Shown here piece by piece: positions 27,494 through 35,882 of a stretch of 64,000 nucleotides of DNA (position 1 is the stretch's first letter; each line of letters begins with the position of its first letter). The DNA is from Lysobacteraceae bacterium NML07-0707 (GTDB lineage: Bacteria > Pseudomonadota > Gammaproteobacteria > Xanthomonadales > Xanthomonadaceae): assembly GCA_002798295.1 (NCBI GenBank), contig NWQT01000025.1, positions 124,001 through 188,000 on the forward strand. The letters are read 5' to 3'. Under the pieces are notes generated by a model. That model searched no databases and had not been told where the DNA came from. It saw only the letters and a program-made list of their open reading frames with translations. The translations under genes were made by a program, and so were the position numbers.

Positions 27494-29017
27494 ATGTCAT
27501 CCCCACTTCGCCCCAATCTCCCCAAGCGCCGTGGCTTTTGGGCGCCTGTCATCGTCATTGCCGCACTTGCCGCAGGCGCGCTGTGGTGGTGGCAGGGCAA
27601 GCGCAGCGGCAGTGATGAAGGCGCATTCCGTACCGTGCAGATTGAGCAGGGCGATATCCGCGTGGCGATTTCCGCGACCGGCACGCTCTCGGCCATTTCC
27701 ACGGTGACGGTCGGCAGCCAGATATCCGGGCAGGTCACCGAGGTGCTGGTGGATTTCAATAGCCCGGTAAAGAAAGGCGATGTGCTGGCGCGTATCGATC
27801 CCAGCACTTATCAGGCGCAAATCGCCCAGGGCGATGCGGCGATTGCCAGTGCCCATGCGGCGTTGCGTCAGGCCGAGGCCAATTTGCGCAATGTGCAGGC
27901 GGATTTCAGTCGCAAAAACGAGCTGGGCGCGCAGCAGCTGGTATCGCGCAGTGATGTGGACGGTGCCCGTGCCAGCCTTGAACAGGCCGAGGCGCAAGTC
28001 AATCTGGCGCGTGCGCAAATCCGCCAGCAAACGGCCAATACCCAGACCACGCGCCTCAATCTTGGGCGCACCGTGATTCGCTCGCCGGTCGATGGCGTGG
28101 TGCTGATGCGCAAAATCGAGCCGGGTCAGACCGTGGCCGCCAGCCTGCAGGCGCCGGAGCTGTTCACCATTGCCGAAGATTTGGCCAAGATGAAAATTGA
28201 GCTGGGCGTGGATGAGTCGGATATTGGACAGGTCAAGGCCGGGCAAGGGGTGAGCTTTACCGTTGATGCCTTTCCCAATCGGCAGTTCCGTGGCGTGGTC
28301 GAGCAGGTGCGGCTGGCGGCAACCACCAGCAACAACGTGGTGACTTATCCGGTGGTGGTGACCGTGGACAACAGCGATGGCACGTTGTTGCCGGGGTTGA
28401 CGGTCAATGCCGAGATTGAAGTCAGCAAGCGCGAGGGCGTGCTGAAAGTCGCCAATGCCGCGCTGCGCTACAAGCCCTCTGAAGCCACCCAGGCGCTGTT
28501 GGGCGAGGCGGCTGCCAATGGCGCAAGTGGCAATACCCGGCGTGGCATGAGTGAAGAATTGCCGAAAATCGCCGCCGGGCTGCGCTTGCAGCCAGCGCAG
28601 CAACAGGTTTTTGATGAGGCATTGGCGACAATGCGGGCCGCACAGGCCGAGCGTCAGGGCGCCACCCGCAGTGGCAATGGCAGTGCCGGTGGATCGCCGA
28701 TGATGATGCGCTCGGGCAGTGCGCCCGACCCGGCGATGATGGCGCAGATACGTGCCCGCATGCGTGAGCGTATGCAGCGCCAGTTCGCACAATTCCGCAG
28801 CACTCTGGACGATGGCCAGCGCGCGCAGTGGGACAGTGCCATGGATGCGTTGCTCAATGCCAACCGCGCGCCGCTGTACTTGCTGGTGGATGGCCGCCCC
28901 AGGCGAGTAATGGCGCGGATTGGCGCGTCGGATGGCAGCAGCACCGAAATCAGTGGCGACTTCCAGGCCGGTGACGCGGTCATCAGCGGTGAGCGCGCTG
29001 CCTCGTCGGTCAGATAA
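27494..29017 (+). CDS. MacA-like periplasmic adaptor (HlyD family) with a Met-rich insert
   Basis: Adaptor linking an ABC exporter to an outer membrane channel. The 507-residue protein has an N-terminal membrane anchor (about 17-33), a lipoyl/coiled-coil hairpin region with repeated Ala/Gln heptads (about 100-190) and the beta-barrel domain. Residues about 331-458 form a segment not typical of MacA: it is rich in Met, Arg and Gln and holds two LTxxQ-like elements (LRLQPAQQ at 364 and LDDGQ at 438), resembling Spy/CpxP-type periplasmic proteins. Normal adaptor sequence resumes at PLYLLVDGRPRRV. MacB components follow. Confidence 0.87.
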   Translation: MSSPLRPNLPKRRGFWAPVIVIAALAAGALWWWQGKRSGSDEGAFRTVQIEQGDIRVAISATGTLSAISTVTVGSQISGQVTEVLVDFNSPVKKGDVLARIDPSTYQAQIAQGDAAIASAHAALRQAEANLRNVQADFSRKNELGAQQLVSRSDVDGARASLEQAEAQVNLARAQIRQQTANTQTTRLNLGRTVIRSPVDGVVLMRKIEPGQTVAASLQAPELFTIAEDLAKMKIELGVDESDIGQVKAGQGVSFTVDAFPNRQFRGVVEQVRLAATTSNNVVTYPVVVTVDNSDGTLLPGLTVNAEIEVSKREGVLKVANAALRYKPSEATQALLGEAAANGASGNTRRGMSEELPKIAAGLRLQPAQQQVFDEALATMRAAQAERQGATRSGNGSAGGSPMMMRSGSAPDPAMMAQIRARMRERMQRQFAQFRSTLDDGQRAQWDSAMDALLNANRAPLYLLVDGRPRRVMARIGASDGSSTEISGDFQAGDAVISGERAASSVR

Positions 29018-29029
29018 GTGAGTGTGCGC

Positions 29030-29758
29030 ATGAAGAATGCCGTGATTGAAACCCGCGCCCTGCGCAAGGTCTATGCCGCAGGCAGCGAGGCGGAAGTGGC
29101 GGCGCTCAAGGGCGTGGATTTGCTGATTCACGCGGGCGAGTTTGTGGCCATCATGGGGCCTTCGGGCTCGGGCAAGTCCACGCTGATGAACCTGCTGGGC
29201 TGTCTGGATACGCCCAGCGCCGGCCAGTATCTATGCGATGGCGTGGATGTGGCCGCACTGGATGCCGAGGCGCTGGCGATATTGCGCCGCGAAAAAATCG
29301 GTTTCGTGTTTCAGGGCTTTCATCTGCTGCCGAGGATGAGCGCTCTGGAAAACGTCGCCATGCCGCTGGGTTATGCGCGCATGCCGCAGGCCGAGCGCCA
29401 GCAGCGGGCGCAGGCGGCGCTGGCGGCCGTGGGGCTGGGCGAGCGCAGTCACCACAAACCCAATGAACTTTCCGGCGGGCAGCAGCAGCGCGTGGCGATT
29501 GCCCGGGCGCTGATTAACCGGCCGCCGATTGTGATGGCCGACGAGCCGACCGGCGCGCTGGACAGCAAGACCGGCGAGGAAATCCTGGCGCTGTTCAAAC
29601 AGCTGCGCGATGACGGCCATACCGTCGTGCTGATTACCCATGATGCCGAGGTCGCCCGGCATGCCGACCGTATCTTGGTGATGCGCGATGGTGAGCTGCA
29701 TCAGGCCACAGACGCTGATAGCGCACTGACAGGCACGCTTCTCGGAGCCAATACATGA
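29030..29758 (+). CDS. MacB-type ABC transporter ATP-binding protein
   Basis: A 242-residue ATPase of the LolD/MacB class. Walker A is GPSGSGKSTLMN, the signature is LSGGQQQRVAIARAL and Walker B is PPIVMADEPTGALDS. It is separate from the permease, unlike E. coli MacB where both are fused. The ATG at 29030 is used; a GTG at 29018 is an alternative. It overlaps the permease gene by 4 bases. Confidence 0.93.
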   Translation: MKNAVIETRALRKVYAAGSEAEVAALKGVDLLIHAGEFVAIMGPSGSGKSTLMNLLGCLDTPSAGQYLCDGVDVAALDAEALAILRREKIGFVFQGFHLLPRMSALENVAMPLGYARMPQAERQQRAQAALAAVGLGERSHHKPNELSGGQQQRVAIARALINRPPIVMADEPTGALDSKTGEEILALFKQLRDDGHTVVLITHDAEVARHADRILVMRDGELHQATDADSALTGTLLGANT

Positions 29759-30987
29759 GCTGGCTGGATATCTTGCGTACCGCTTTTCATGCCCTGCGCG
29801 GCAACTGGATGCGCAGTGCGCTGACTTCACTCGGGGTCATCATCGGCATTGCTGCCGTCATCGTGATGGTGTCGGTGGGGCAGGGCACCCAGCGGGAAAT
29901 CGACAAGCTGGTCGCCGGTCTTGGCGCGCAGAGACTGGATATTTCTCCCGGCGCCGGGCGTGGCCCCGGTGGTGGCGCGCGCATGAGTGCATCGAGCTTT
30001 TTCACCCTGACCGAAGGCGATGCCCGGGCCATTGCCGAGGACATCCCGGAAGTACAGTACGTCAGCGCCGTGCTGCGCGGCTCCACGCAAGTGGTATTTG
30101 CCGAAAACAATGCCTCCACCAATTGGCAGGGCGTTGAGCCGGACTTTTTTGAAATCAACGGCTGGCAAGTCAACCAGGGGCAGCGGTTCGAAGCCGATGA
30201 CTACGGCGGCAATTCGCGCAGCGTCATCATTGGCGATACCGTCAGGCGCACCCTGTTTGGCGAAGACTCAGGCATAGGCCAGAGCATCCGCCTTGGGCGC
30301 TCCAGTTTTACCGTGGTCGCCAGCCTGAGCCCAAAAGGCCCGGGCGGTTTCGGCCAGGATCAAGATGATGTGGTGCTGGTGCCGCTGCAAACGGCACGCC
30401 GCCGCCTGCTGGGCATGAACTTGCCGCCGGGCGCGGTGATGCAGATTGCGCTGACCGTGACCGATGTGCGCGACCTGGATTATGTGCAGGGCGAAGTCGA
30501 ATCGCTGCTGCGCCAGCGTCATGGCATCCGCCCCGGCGCCGATGATGATTTCAATGTGCGCAATATCAGCCAGATGGTGGCCACCCGCAACGCCACCACG
30601 CGGATGATGTCGAAGATGCTGGGTGCGGTGGCCGGGATATGTCTGGTGGTGGGCGGCATCGGCATCATGAACATCATGCTGGTATCGGTCACCGAACGCA
30701 TCCGCGAAATCGGCCTGCGCATGGCGGTGGGAGCCGGGCCTTCGGATGTGCGTCGCCAGTTCATGATGGAGGCTTTGCTGATTTCCATGATTGGCGGCGT
30801 GATTGGCATCGCCATCGGTATTGGCGGTGCATTGCTGGTCGGAAAGTTCAGTGACCTTGCCATCGCACTCAATTTGAAAGTGGTGGGGCTGGCAGCGGCG
30901 TTTTCCATCATCACCGGCTTGTTTTTCGGTTATTACCCGGCGCGCAAGGCCTCGATGCTGGACCCGATCGAAGCCCTGCGACAGTAG
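29755..30987 (+). CDS. MacB-type ABC transporter permease
   Basis: A 410-residue FtsX/MacB-fold permease: an N-terminal helix (about 20-42), a large periplasmic domain (about 50-280), then three C-terminal helices. The conserved MNIMLVSVTERIREIGLRMA motif and the C-terminal YYPARKASMLDPIEALRQ ending are diagnostic. With the two preceding genes it forms a three-part exporter (adaptor, ATPase, permease) for a peptide, lipid or antibiotic substrate not defined by sequence. Its last 30 codons are repeated as a scar at 32869-32968. Confidence 0.94.
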   Translation: MSWLDILRTAFHALRGNWMRSALTSLGVIIGIAAVIVMVSVGQGTQREIDKLVAGLGAQRLDISPGAGRGPGGGARMSASSFFTLTEGDARAIAEDIPEVQYVSAVLRGSTQVVFAENNASTNWQGVEPDFFEINGWQVNQGQRFEADDYGGNSRSVIIGDTVRRTLFGEDSGIGQSIRLGRSSFTVVASLSPKGPGGFGQDQDDVVLVPLQTARRRLLGMNLPPGAVMQIALTVTDVRDLDYVQGEVESLLRQRHGIRPGADDDFNVRNISQMVATRNATTRMMSKMLGAVAGICLVVGGIGIMNIMLVSVTERIREIGLRMAVGAGPSDVRRQFMMEALLISMIGGVIGIAIGIGGALLVGKFSDLAIALNLKVVGLAAAFSIITGLFFGYYPARKASMLDPIEALRQ

Positions 30988-31022
30988 GGGGGGGGAGTCA
31001 ACCATTGGCTTTGCTGTTTCTT

Positions 31023-31112
31023 TTGGGTCTTTCGGTCATGATGGAATGGCTGAATCTCCTGATGCGCCGCCTCGCACTGGCACACAAGGTGCCCGGGGCG
31101 GGCAAGGGGTGA
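31023..31112 (+). pseudogene. 3' remnant of a second terC copy
   Basis: Thirty codons reading LGLSVMMEWLNLLMRRLALA then HKVPGAGKG and stop, nearly the same as the last residues of the intact TerC at 34211-34297. No upstream part of terC or of dgkA remains. The homology continues through the following terminator and leader into lemA, showing that this is the left edge of a decayed duplicate. Confidence 0.88.
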
Positions 31113-31119
31113 AAGAAAG

Positions 31120-31146
31120 AATGCCCGGAGCAAGCTTCCGGGCATT
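31120..31146 (+). terminator. Terminator after the terC remnant (duplicate)
   Basis: AATGCCCGGA and TCCGGGCATT form a 10-base-pair stem with a 7-base loop. It is homologous to the terminator after intact terC (34301-34329). Confidence 0.7.
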
Positions 31147-31219
31147 TCACTTGTGCTGAACGCAAAATTCAGCAAACTGCCTGCATGGCGATGGCCTTTG
31201 CTGCTCTATGGAGGCACTG

Positions 31220-31819
31220 ATGCGATTGATGAAAGTTTTGCTTCTGACAGCCCTGATGACACTGCTCTCTGGCTGCGGCTACAACCAACTCCAGCAAAAA
31301 GACGAGGCCGTCAAGGCCGCCTGGTCGCAAGTGCTGAATGTTTATAAACGCCGTGCAGACCTGGTGCCGAACCTGGTGGGCACGGTCAAGGGCTATGCCG
31401 CGCATGAAGAAAAGGTGCTGACCGAAGTGACCGAGGCGCGTTCCAGAGTCGGCAGTATCAATGTCAATGCCGATGATGAAGCCTCGCTCCAGCAGTTCCA
31501 GGAAGCGCAAGGCCAGCTCAATGGCGCCATTGGCCGTTTGCTCTTGGTCAGCGAAAACTATCCGCAGCTCAAGGCCGACCAGAACTTCCGCGAATTGCAG
31601 GCGCAGCTCGAAGGCACCGAAAACCGCATCGCAGTGGAGCGCCAGCGCTATATCGTGGCGGTGCAGGATTACAACACCTATATCCGCAGCTTTCCGCAAA
31701 ACCTGGTAGCCAAGCTGTTCGGCTACAAGGTCAGGCCCAATTTCAGCGTGGAGAACGAGCAGCAAATCCAGCAAGTCCCGACGGTTGATTTCGGCGCTGC
31801 CGCGCAGCCGGCTGGATGA
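31220..31819 (+). CDS. LemA family lipoprotein, copy 1
   Basis: A 199-residue LemA protein with a lipoprotein signal (lipobox LLSGC, Cys19) followed by the conserved YNQLQQKDEAVKAAWSQV helix and VYKRRADLVPNLV. LemA proteins are small helical membrane-associated proteins, usually next to TPM-domain genes; their function is unclear. It differs from copy 2 at 34402 by five substitutions and one alanine indel. ATG 31220 is used because GGAGGC lies 5 bases upstream; an earlier ATG at 31208 contains that site. It overlaps the next gene by 4 bases. Confidence 0.92.
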   Translation: MRLMKVLLLTALMTLLSGCGYNQLQQKDEAVKAAWSQVLNVYKRRADLVPNLVGTVKGYAAHEEKVLTEVTEARSRVGSINVNADDEASLQQFQEAQGQLNGAIGRLLLVSENYPQLKADQNFRELQAQLEGTENRIAVERQRYIVAVQDYNTYIRSFPQNLVAKLFGYKVRPNFSVENEQQIQQVPTVDFGAAAQPAG

Positions 31820-32688
31820 GCATGCAGGCTGCGGGTATGTGCTGCCAGTGGTTGGCGAGCTGGCTGCTGTGGCTGGCGCTGTGGTTATGGCCGCAGGCGG
31901 TTGCCGCGCAGACAGCGATCCCGCCACTGGATTCCCCGGTAATCGATACCGTGGGCGTGCTCGATGCCGACAGCCGTGAGCGCTTGATCCAGCAGGCATT
32001 GCGCCTGCAGCAGAGCAAGGGCAGCCAGTTACAGATTCTGATCGTTTCGAGCACCGCGCCCGAGAGCATCGACCAATATGCGCAGCGTGTATTCGACCAC
32101 TGGCAGCTTGGCCGCAAGGGCGTGGATGATGGCGTGTTGTTGTTGCTGGCGCTCAAGGATCGCAGCTATCGCATTCAGACGGGCTATGGCCTTGAAGGGG
32201 CGATTCCCGACGTGATTTCGAACCGGGTGAGCAATGAATATCTGGTGCCGAAACTGCGTGAAGGTGATGTGGCCGGGGGGCTGGAGGCTGCCAGTGCGCA
32301 ACTGGTGCGGTTGATTGAGGGTGAAGAATTGCCGCCTCCGAAGGGCAATGCCAGTGGTCGAGCCATGTTGAATGTGCTGATAGCGATCTTCCTGACCAGC
32401 TTTGCCGGGATATTCTGGCCGGTGGGAAAGCGCCCAGCATTGCGCGGACTGGTGACCGGTTTCATTGCCGCTGGCATTACCTGGCTGATTTCCGCCTCGT
32501 GGGTGCAGGCGCTGGTGGCCTGGGGCATCGTCTTCGTATTGTGTTTGCTGGCTGCCTATGTGGAGAAGAATCCGCACAAGTTCCCAAGTAGCAGCGACGG
32601 TGATGGGGGCGGAGCCGGCGGTGGCGGGGGCGGTTGGTCCGGTGGTGGTGGCAGCTCCGGCGGCGGCGGCTCCTCCGGGCGCTGGTAG
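31816..32688 (+). CDS. TPM domain-containing protein with glycine-rich tail, copy 1
   Basis: A 290-residue protein: signal peptide ending near VAAQ (about residue 31), a TPM (TLP18.3/Psb32/MOLO-1) domain with SKGSQLQILIVSSTAPESID and YRIQTGYGLEGAIPDVIS, two or three membrane helices (about 184-240), and a Gly/Ser-rich tail ending SSGRW. Only about 60% of residues in the TPM domain match copy 2 by eye, far less than the paired LemA proteins. The four-base overlap with lemA suggests coupled translation. Confidence 0.9.
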   Translation: MSMQAAGMCCQWLASWLLWLALWLWPQAVAAQTAIPPLDSPVIDTVGVLDADSRERLIQQALRLQQSKGSQLQILIVSSTAPESIDQYAQRVFDHWQLGRKGVDDGVLLLLALKDRSYRIQTGYGLEGAIPDVISNRVSNEYLVPKLREGDVAGGLEAASAQLVRLIEGEELPPPKGNASGRAMLNVLIAIFLTSFAGIFWPVGKRPALRGLVTGFIAAGITWLISASWVQALVAWGIVFVLCLLAAYVEKNPHKFPSSSDGDGGGAGGGGGGWSGGGGSSGGGGSSGRW

Positions 32689-32764
32689 TGGCTAGCGTGG
32701 CCAGCGGCAATTGGCTGCCGGTCGCAGATGGCATCATGATGGCTTCGTCAGGTACAAGCACGAC

Positions 32765-32868
32765 ATGCTGTGCCTGTACCCGCTTGACCCGGTTGCACTG
32801 CAACTGGTGTCTTTGAAAGTCCACGGGTACGGGTTGATGTATCTGCCGGCTTTGCCGATGCCTGGTCG
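32765..32868 (+). pseudogene. 5' remnant of lgt (duplication junction, left side)
   Basis: Starting at an ATG, the sequence reads [19 protein letters not shown] then HGYGLMYLPAL, matching the first 35 or so residues of Lgt at 36433 ([19 protein letters not shown]). The similarity stops at a GGCTGG-type microhomology and passes directly into the macB fragment. The combined frame stays open to 32971 (68 codons), giving a chimeric ORF that is probably not functional. Confidence 0.85.
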
Positions 32869-32968
32869 CTGGCGGCAGCGTTTTCCATCATCACCGGCCT
32901 GTTTTTCGTATCAGCCGGCGCGCAAGGCCTTGATGCTGTACCCGATCGAAGCCCTGCGACGGCAGGGG
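32869..32968 (+). pseudogene. 3' remnant of the macB-type permease gene (duplication junction, right side)
   Basis: About 100 bases closely match the last 30 codons of the permease gene at 30889-30987, with one single-base deletion near 32909 and the ending YQPARKALMLYPIEALRR in place of YYPARKASMLDPIEALR. Similarity continues about 35 bases past the stop (AGTCAGCCATTGGCTTTGCTG in both). Everything between this point and the dgkA start would then be the original macB-dgkA spacer. Confidence 0.88.
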
Positions 32969-33000
32969 TGAGAGTCAGCCATTGGCTTTGCTGCTTTTTC

Positions 33001-33145
33001 AAGCCTTGCGCTGATGCGCCGAGTACCGTGGCGACCCAAATGATGCCGCTTGGCGGCATTTGCACAAGGGCTGTGGCAAAATCCCCCGGTTTGTGGAGTC
33101 CTCTTATGCGTTTGTCCCCCCGCCTGCCGCAACGGGTTTGTACTC
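33001..33145 (+). promoter_or_regulatory. Leader of dgkA-terC
   Basis: About 145 bases between the macB scar and dgkA. The promoter of dgkA and terC should be here, but I see no clear -35/-10 pair. Confidence 0.25.
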
Positions 33146-33535
33146 ATGGCTGATGGCTACGGCCATATCCCGCGTGGCCCTGTGGGCATGTTCCGGGCGA
33201 TGCTTTGGTCATTCAAGGGGCTGAAGGCGGCCTGGCTGCATGAGTCCTCGTTCCGCCTGGAAGTGCTCGCCCTGGTGCTTTTTGCGCCCATTGGCCTGTG
33301 GCTGGGGCAGGGGGCGGTAGAGAAAGTGCTGCTGGTGGGCGCCATCTTGCTGGTGATGGCGGCCGAGCTTTTGAACTCGGCCATCGAGGCGGTCATCGAA
33401 CGCTACGGCGCCGAGTTCCACGAGCTGGCCGGGCGCGCCAAGGATATGGGCTCGGCTGCGGTTTTTGTTTTGATTGTCAACGCTTTGCTGGTGTGGGGGC
33501 TGATTTTGCTGCCACGCCTTTCCTCTCATTTGTAA
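33146..33535 (+). CDS. dgkA: Diacylglycerol kinase (prokaryotic DgkA)
   Basis: Phosphorylates diacylglycerol (or undecaprenol) in the inner membrane. The 129-residue protein has three helices and the diagnostic LLNSAIEAVIERYGAEFHEL followed by AGRAKDMGSAAVFV. The ATG at 33146 gives the usual length; the longer upstream reading is rejected because it lacks family sequence. terC follows 12 bases later. Confidence 0.93.
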   Translation: MADGYGHIPRGPVGMFRAMLWSFKGLKAAWLHESSFRLEVLALVLFAPIGLWLGQGAVEKVLLVGAILLVMAAELLNSAIEAVIERYGAEFHELAGRAKDMGSAAVFVLIVNALLVWGLILLPRLSSHL

Positions 33536-33547
33536 GGTTGCAAACCC

Positions 33548-34297
33548 ATGGATCTCAGTTTCCTTTCCAGTCCCGAAGTCTGGGTCACCCTGGCAACGCT
33601 CTCCGCGCTGGAGATCGTGCTCGGCATCGACAACTTGGTGTTCATCTCCATTGCCGTCAGCAAACTGCCCGAGCACCAACGCCCGTTCGCGCGCAAGTTT
33701 GGTATCGCGGTGGCTTGTATCACCCGCATCGGCTTGCTGGTGATGCTGGCCTTCCTGGCGAAGATGCAGCGCGATTTGTTTTTCATCGGCGATATGGGCA
33801 TTTCCGTGCGCGACTTGATTCTCATCATCGGCGGGCTGTTCCTGCTCATCAAGGGCACCATGGAAATCCGCGAGCTGATTACCGGCGGCGAGGATGAAGA
33901 CCCGACCACGCGCAAAAGCTCTGGTGTGTTCTGGGTGGTGATTGCGCAGATTGCGGTGATCGATATCGTGTTCTCGCTGGACTCGGTGATTACCGCCGTG
34001 GGCATTGCCGAGCATATCCCGGTGATGGTGTTCGCCATCTTGCTGGCGGTGACGGTGATGCTGCTGGCCGCCAACCCGCTGGGGCGCTTCATCGATGCCA
34101 ACCCCACCATCAAGATGCTGGCACTGGCCTTCATCCTGCTGATTGGCGTGGTGCTGATACTCGATGGTGTGGATCTGCATGTGCCCAAGCCCTATATCTA
34201 CACGGCCATGGGCTTCTCGGTCATGGTGGAGTGGCTGAACCTCTTGATGCGCCGCCGCGCACTGGCACACAAGGTGCCAGGAGCAGGCAAGTGGTGA
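33548..34297 (+). CDS. TerC family integral membrane protein
   Basis: A 249-residue protein with about seven helices. It has the family Asp-containing motifs EIVLGIDNLVFISIAVSKLP and AQIAVIDIVFSLDSVITAVG. TerC proteins are linked to manganese efflux or metal loading of secreted proteins and, in some species, tellurite resistance. A 12-base-pair terminator follows directly. Its last 29 codons are duplicated at 31023. Confidence 0.93.
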   Translation: MDLSFLSSPEVWVTLATLSALEIVLGIDNLVFISIAVSKLPEHQRPFARKFGIAVACITRIGLLVMLAFLAKMQRDLFFIGDMGISVRDLILIIGGLFLLIKGTMEIRELITGGEDEDPTTRKSSGVFWVVIAQIAVIDIVFSLDSVITAVGIAEHIPVMVFAILLAVTVMLLAANPLGRFIDANPTIKMLALAFILLIGVVLILDGVDLHVPKPYIYTAMGFSVMVEWLNLLMRRRALAHKVPGAGKW

Positions 34298-34300
34298 AAC

Positions 34301-34329
34301 AAATGCCCGGAGCAAAACTCCGGGCATTT
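34301..34329 (+). terminator. Rho-independent terminator after terC
   Basis: AAATGCCCGGAG-caaaa-CTCCGGGCATTT is a perfect 12-base-pair stem with a 5-base loop, followed by a short T-rich stretch. It separates dgkA-terC from the lemA-TPM operon. Confidence 0.85.
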
Positions 34330-34401
34330 CACTTGTGCTGAACACATGATTCAGCAAACTGCCTGCATGGTTACGGCCTTTGCCGTTCTACGGAGACTCT
34401 G

Positions 34402-34998
34402 ATGCGATTGATGAAAGTTTTGCTTCTGACAGCCCTGATGACACTGCTCTCTGGCTGCGGCTACAACCAAATCCAGCAAAAAGACGAGGCCGTCAAGGCC
34501 GCCTGGTCGCAAGTGCTGAATGTCTATAAACGCCGTGCCGACCTGGTGCCGAATCTGGTAGCCACGGTCAAGGGCTATGCCGCGCACGAAGAAAAGGTGC
34601 TGACCGAAGTGACCGAGGCGCGCTCCAGGGTCGGCAGTATCAATGTCAATGCCGATGATGAGGCCTCGCTCCAGCAGTTCCAGGAAGCGCAAGGCCAGCT
34701 CAATGGCGCCATTGGCCGTTTGCTCTTGGTCAGCGAAAACTATCCGCAGCTCAAGGCCGACCAGAACTTCCGCGAATTGCAGGCGCAGCTTGAAGGCACC
34801 GAAAACCGCATCGCGGTGGAGCGCCAGCGCTATATCGTGGCGGTGCAGGATTACAACACCTATATCCGCAGCTTCCCGCAAAACCTGGTAGCCAAGCTGT
34901 TCGGCTACAAGGTCAAGCCCAATTTCAGCGTGGAGAACGAGCAGCAAATCCAGCAAGCGCCGGTGGTGGACTTCGGCGCTGCCCAGCCTGCCGGATGA
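34402..34998 (+). CDS. LemA family lipoprotein, copy 2
   Basis: A 198-residue LemA protein with the same lipobox (LLSGC) and nearly the same sequence as copy 1. It differs at only five positions (for example YNQIQQ, NLVATV, KVKPNF and APVVDF) and by one missing alanine near the C-terminus. Its promoter must lie in the 72 bases after the terC terminator. It overlaps the TPM gene by 4 bases. By synteny with the intact dgkA-terC and lgt, this is the ancestral locus. Confidence 0.92.
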   Translation: MRLMKVLLLTALMTLLSGCGYNQIQQKDEAVKAAWSQVLNVYKRRADLVPNLVATVKGYAAHEEKVLTEVTEARSRVGSINVNADDEASLQQFQEAQGQLNGAIGRLLLVSENYPQLKADQNFRELQAQLEGTENRIAVERQRYIVAVQDYNTYIRSFPQNLVAKLFGYKVKPNFSVENEQQIQQAPVVDFGAAQPAG

Positions 34999-35882
34999 TG
35001 AAGGTGGCAGGCTACCGTCAATACGGGCTGTCTGCCCTGCTATGCCTGGCGGCGCTGGTTTTGCCGTGGCGGGCATGGGCACAGCAGCCAGCCATCATTC
35101 CGGCGCTGGATTCGCCGGTGGTGGATACAACGGCCACACTCGATAGCCAGACCCGTGCGCAGCTTGAGCAGCAGGCCGTGCAGCTGCGCGCAAGCAAGGG
35201 CAGCCAGTTGCAAATCCTGATGGTGCCAAGCACCGCGCCGGAAGACATCGCCCAGTATTCGCAGCGGGTATTCGATGCCTGGAAGCTGGGGCGCGATGGC
35301 GTGGATGATGGTGTGCTGCTGATTGTCGCCAAGGATGACCGCCGCGTGCGTATCCAGACTGGCTATGGCCTTGAAGGCGCGATTCCCGATGCCATCGCCA
35401 GCCGGGTGATTCAGGAGTACATGGTGCCGCGCTTCCGGCAGAACGATTACGCCGGTGGCATTGTCGATGCCAGCGCGCAACTGGTGCGGTTGATTGAGGG
35501 TGAAACCCTGCCCGAGCCGGTAGCCGCGCATGCGCGCAAGACGGATAGGCAGGCGCATTTGTTGCCCGTCCTGGCTCTGGCTTTGTTTGTCGGCAATTTT
35601 TTTGCGGCGGTTTTTCGTAGGCTGCCGAGATTGTGGAGGGCATCGCTGGTGGGTCTGGTTTCTGCCGCTGCTGCCTTGCTGTTTTCGGGGACTGGGATTG
35701 CGGTGCTGCTGGCGGCAATCCTGGGTTTCTTGCTTGGTTTGATAAGCAATAGATCCCGGCGTTATGCCGGTGACCGCAGTTGGGGGGGCTGGGGTAGTGG
35801 TTCCGGTGGTTCCTGGGGCGGCGGTGGCTGGTCGGGCGGCGGCGGTCGCTCCGGTGGTGGCGGTGCTTCGGGGAGCTGGTGA
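34995..35882 (+). CDS. TPM domain-containing protein with glycine-rich tail, copy 2
   Basis: A 295-residue protein with a signal peptide ending near WAQQ, a TPM domain (SKGSQLQILMVPSTAPEDIA; VRIQTGYGLEGAIPDAIA), two or three membrane helices at about 185-245 and a tail of Gly/Ser/Trp repeats ending GGASGSW. It is coupled to lemA upstream and, through TGATG, to the third TPM gene downstream. The tails of both copies are tryptophan- and glycine-rich, as is common in this family. Confidence 0.9.
   Translation: MMKVAGYRQYGLSALLCLAALVLPWRAWAQQPAIIPALDSPVVDTTATLDSQTRAQLEQQAVQLRASKGSQLQILMVPSTAPEDIAQYSQRVFDAWKLGRDGVDDGVLLIVAKDDRRVRIQTGYGLEGAIPDAIASRVIQEYMVPRFRQNDYAGGIVDASAQLVRLIEGETLPEPVAAHARKTDRQAHLLPVLALALFVGNFFAAVFRRLPRLWRASLVGLVSAAAALLFSGTGIAVLLAAILGFLLGLISNRSRRYAGDRSWGGWGSGSGGSWGGGGWSGGGGRSGGGGASGSW

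Noticed and set aside
27497-29131. 544-codon minus-strand ORF antisense to the MacA-type gene
   Set aside because: No domain; mirror of a well-supported adaptor gene.
30995-31219. Independent small gene between the permease and lemA copy 1
   Set aside because: The short open frame there is the 3' end of a duplicated terC, as shown by alignment to 34211-34297.
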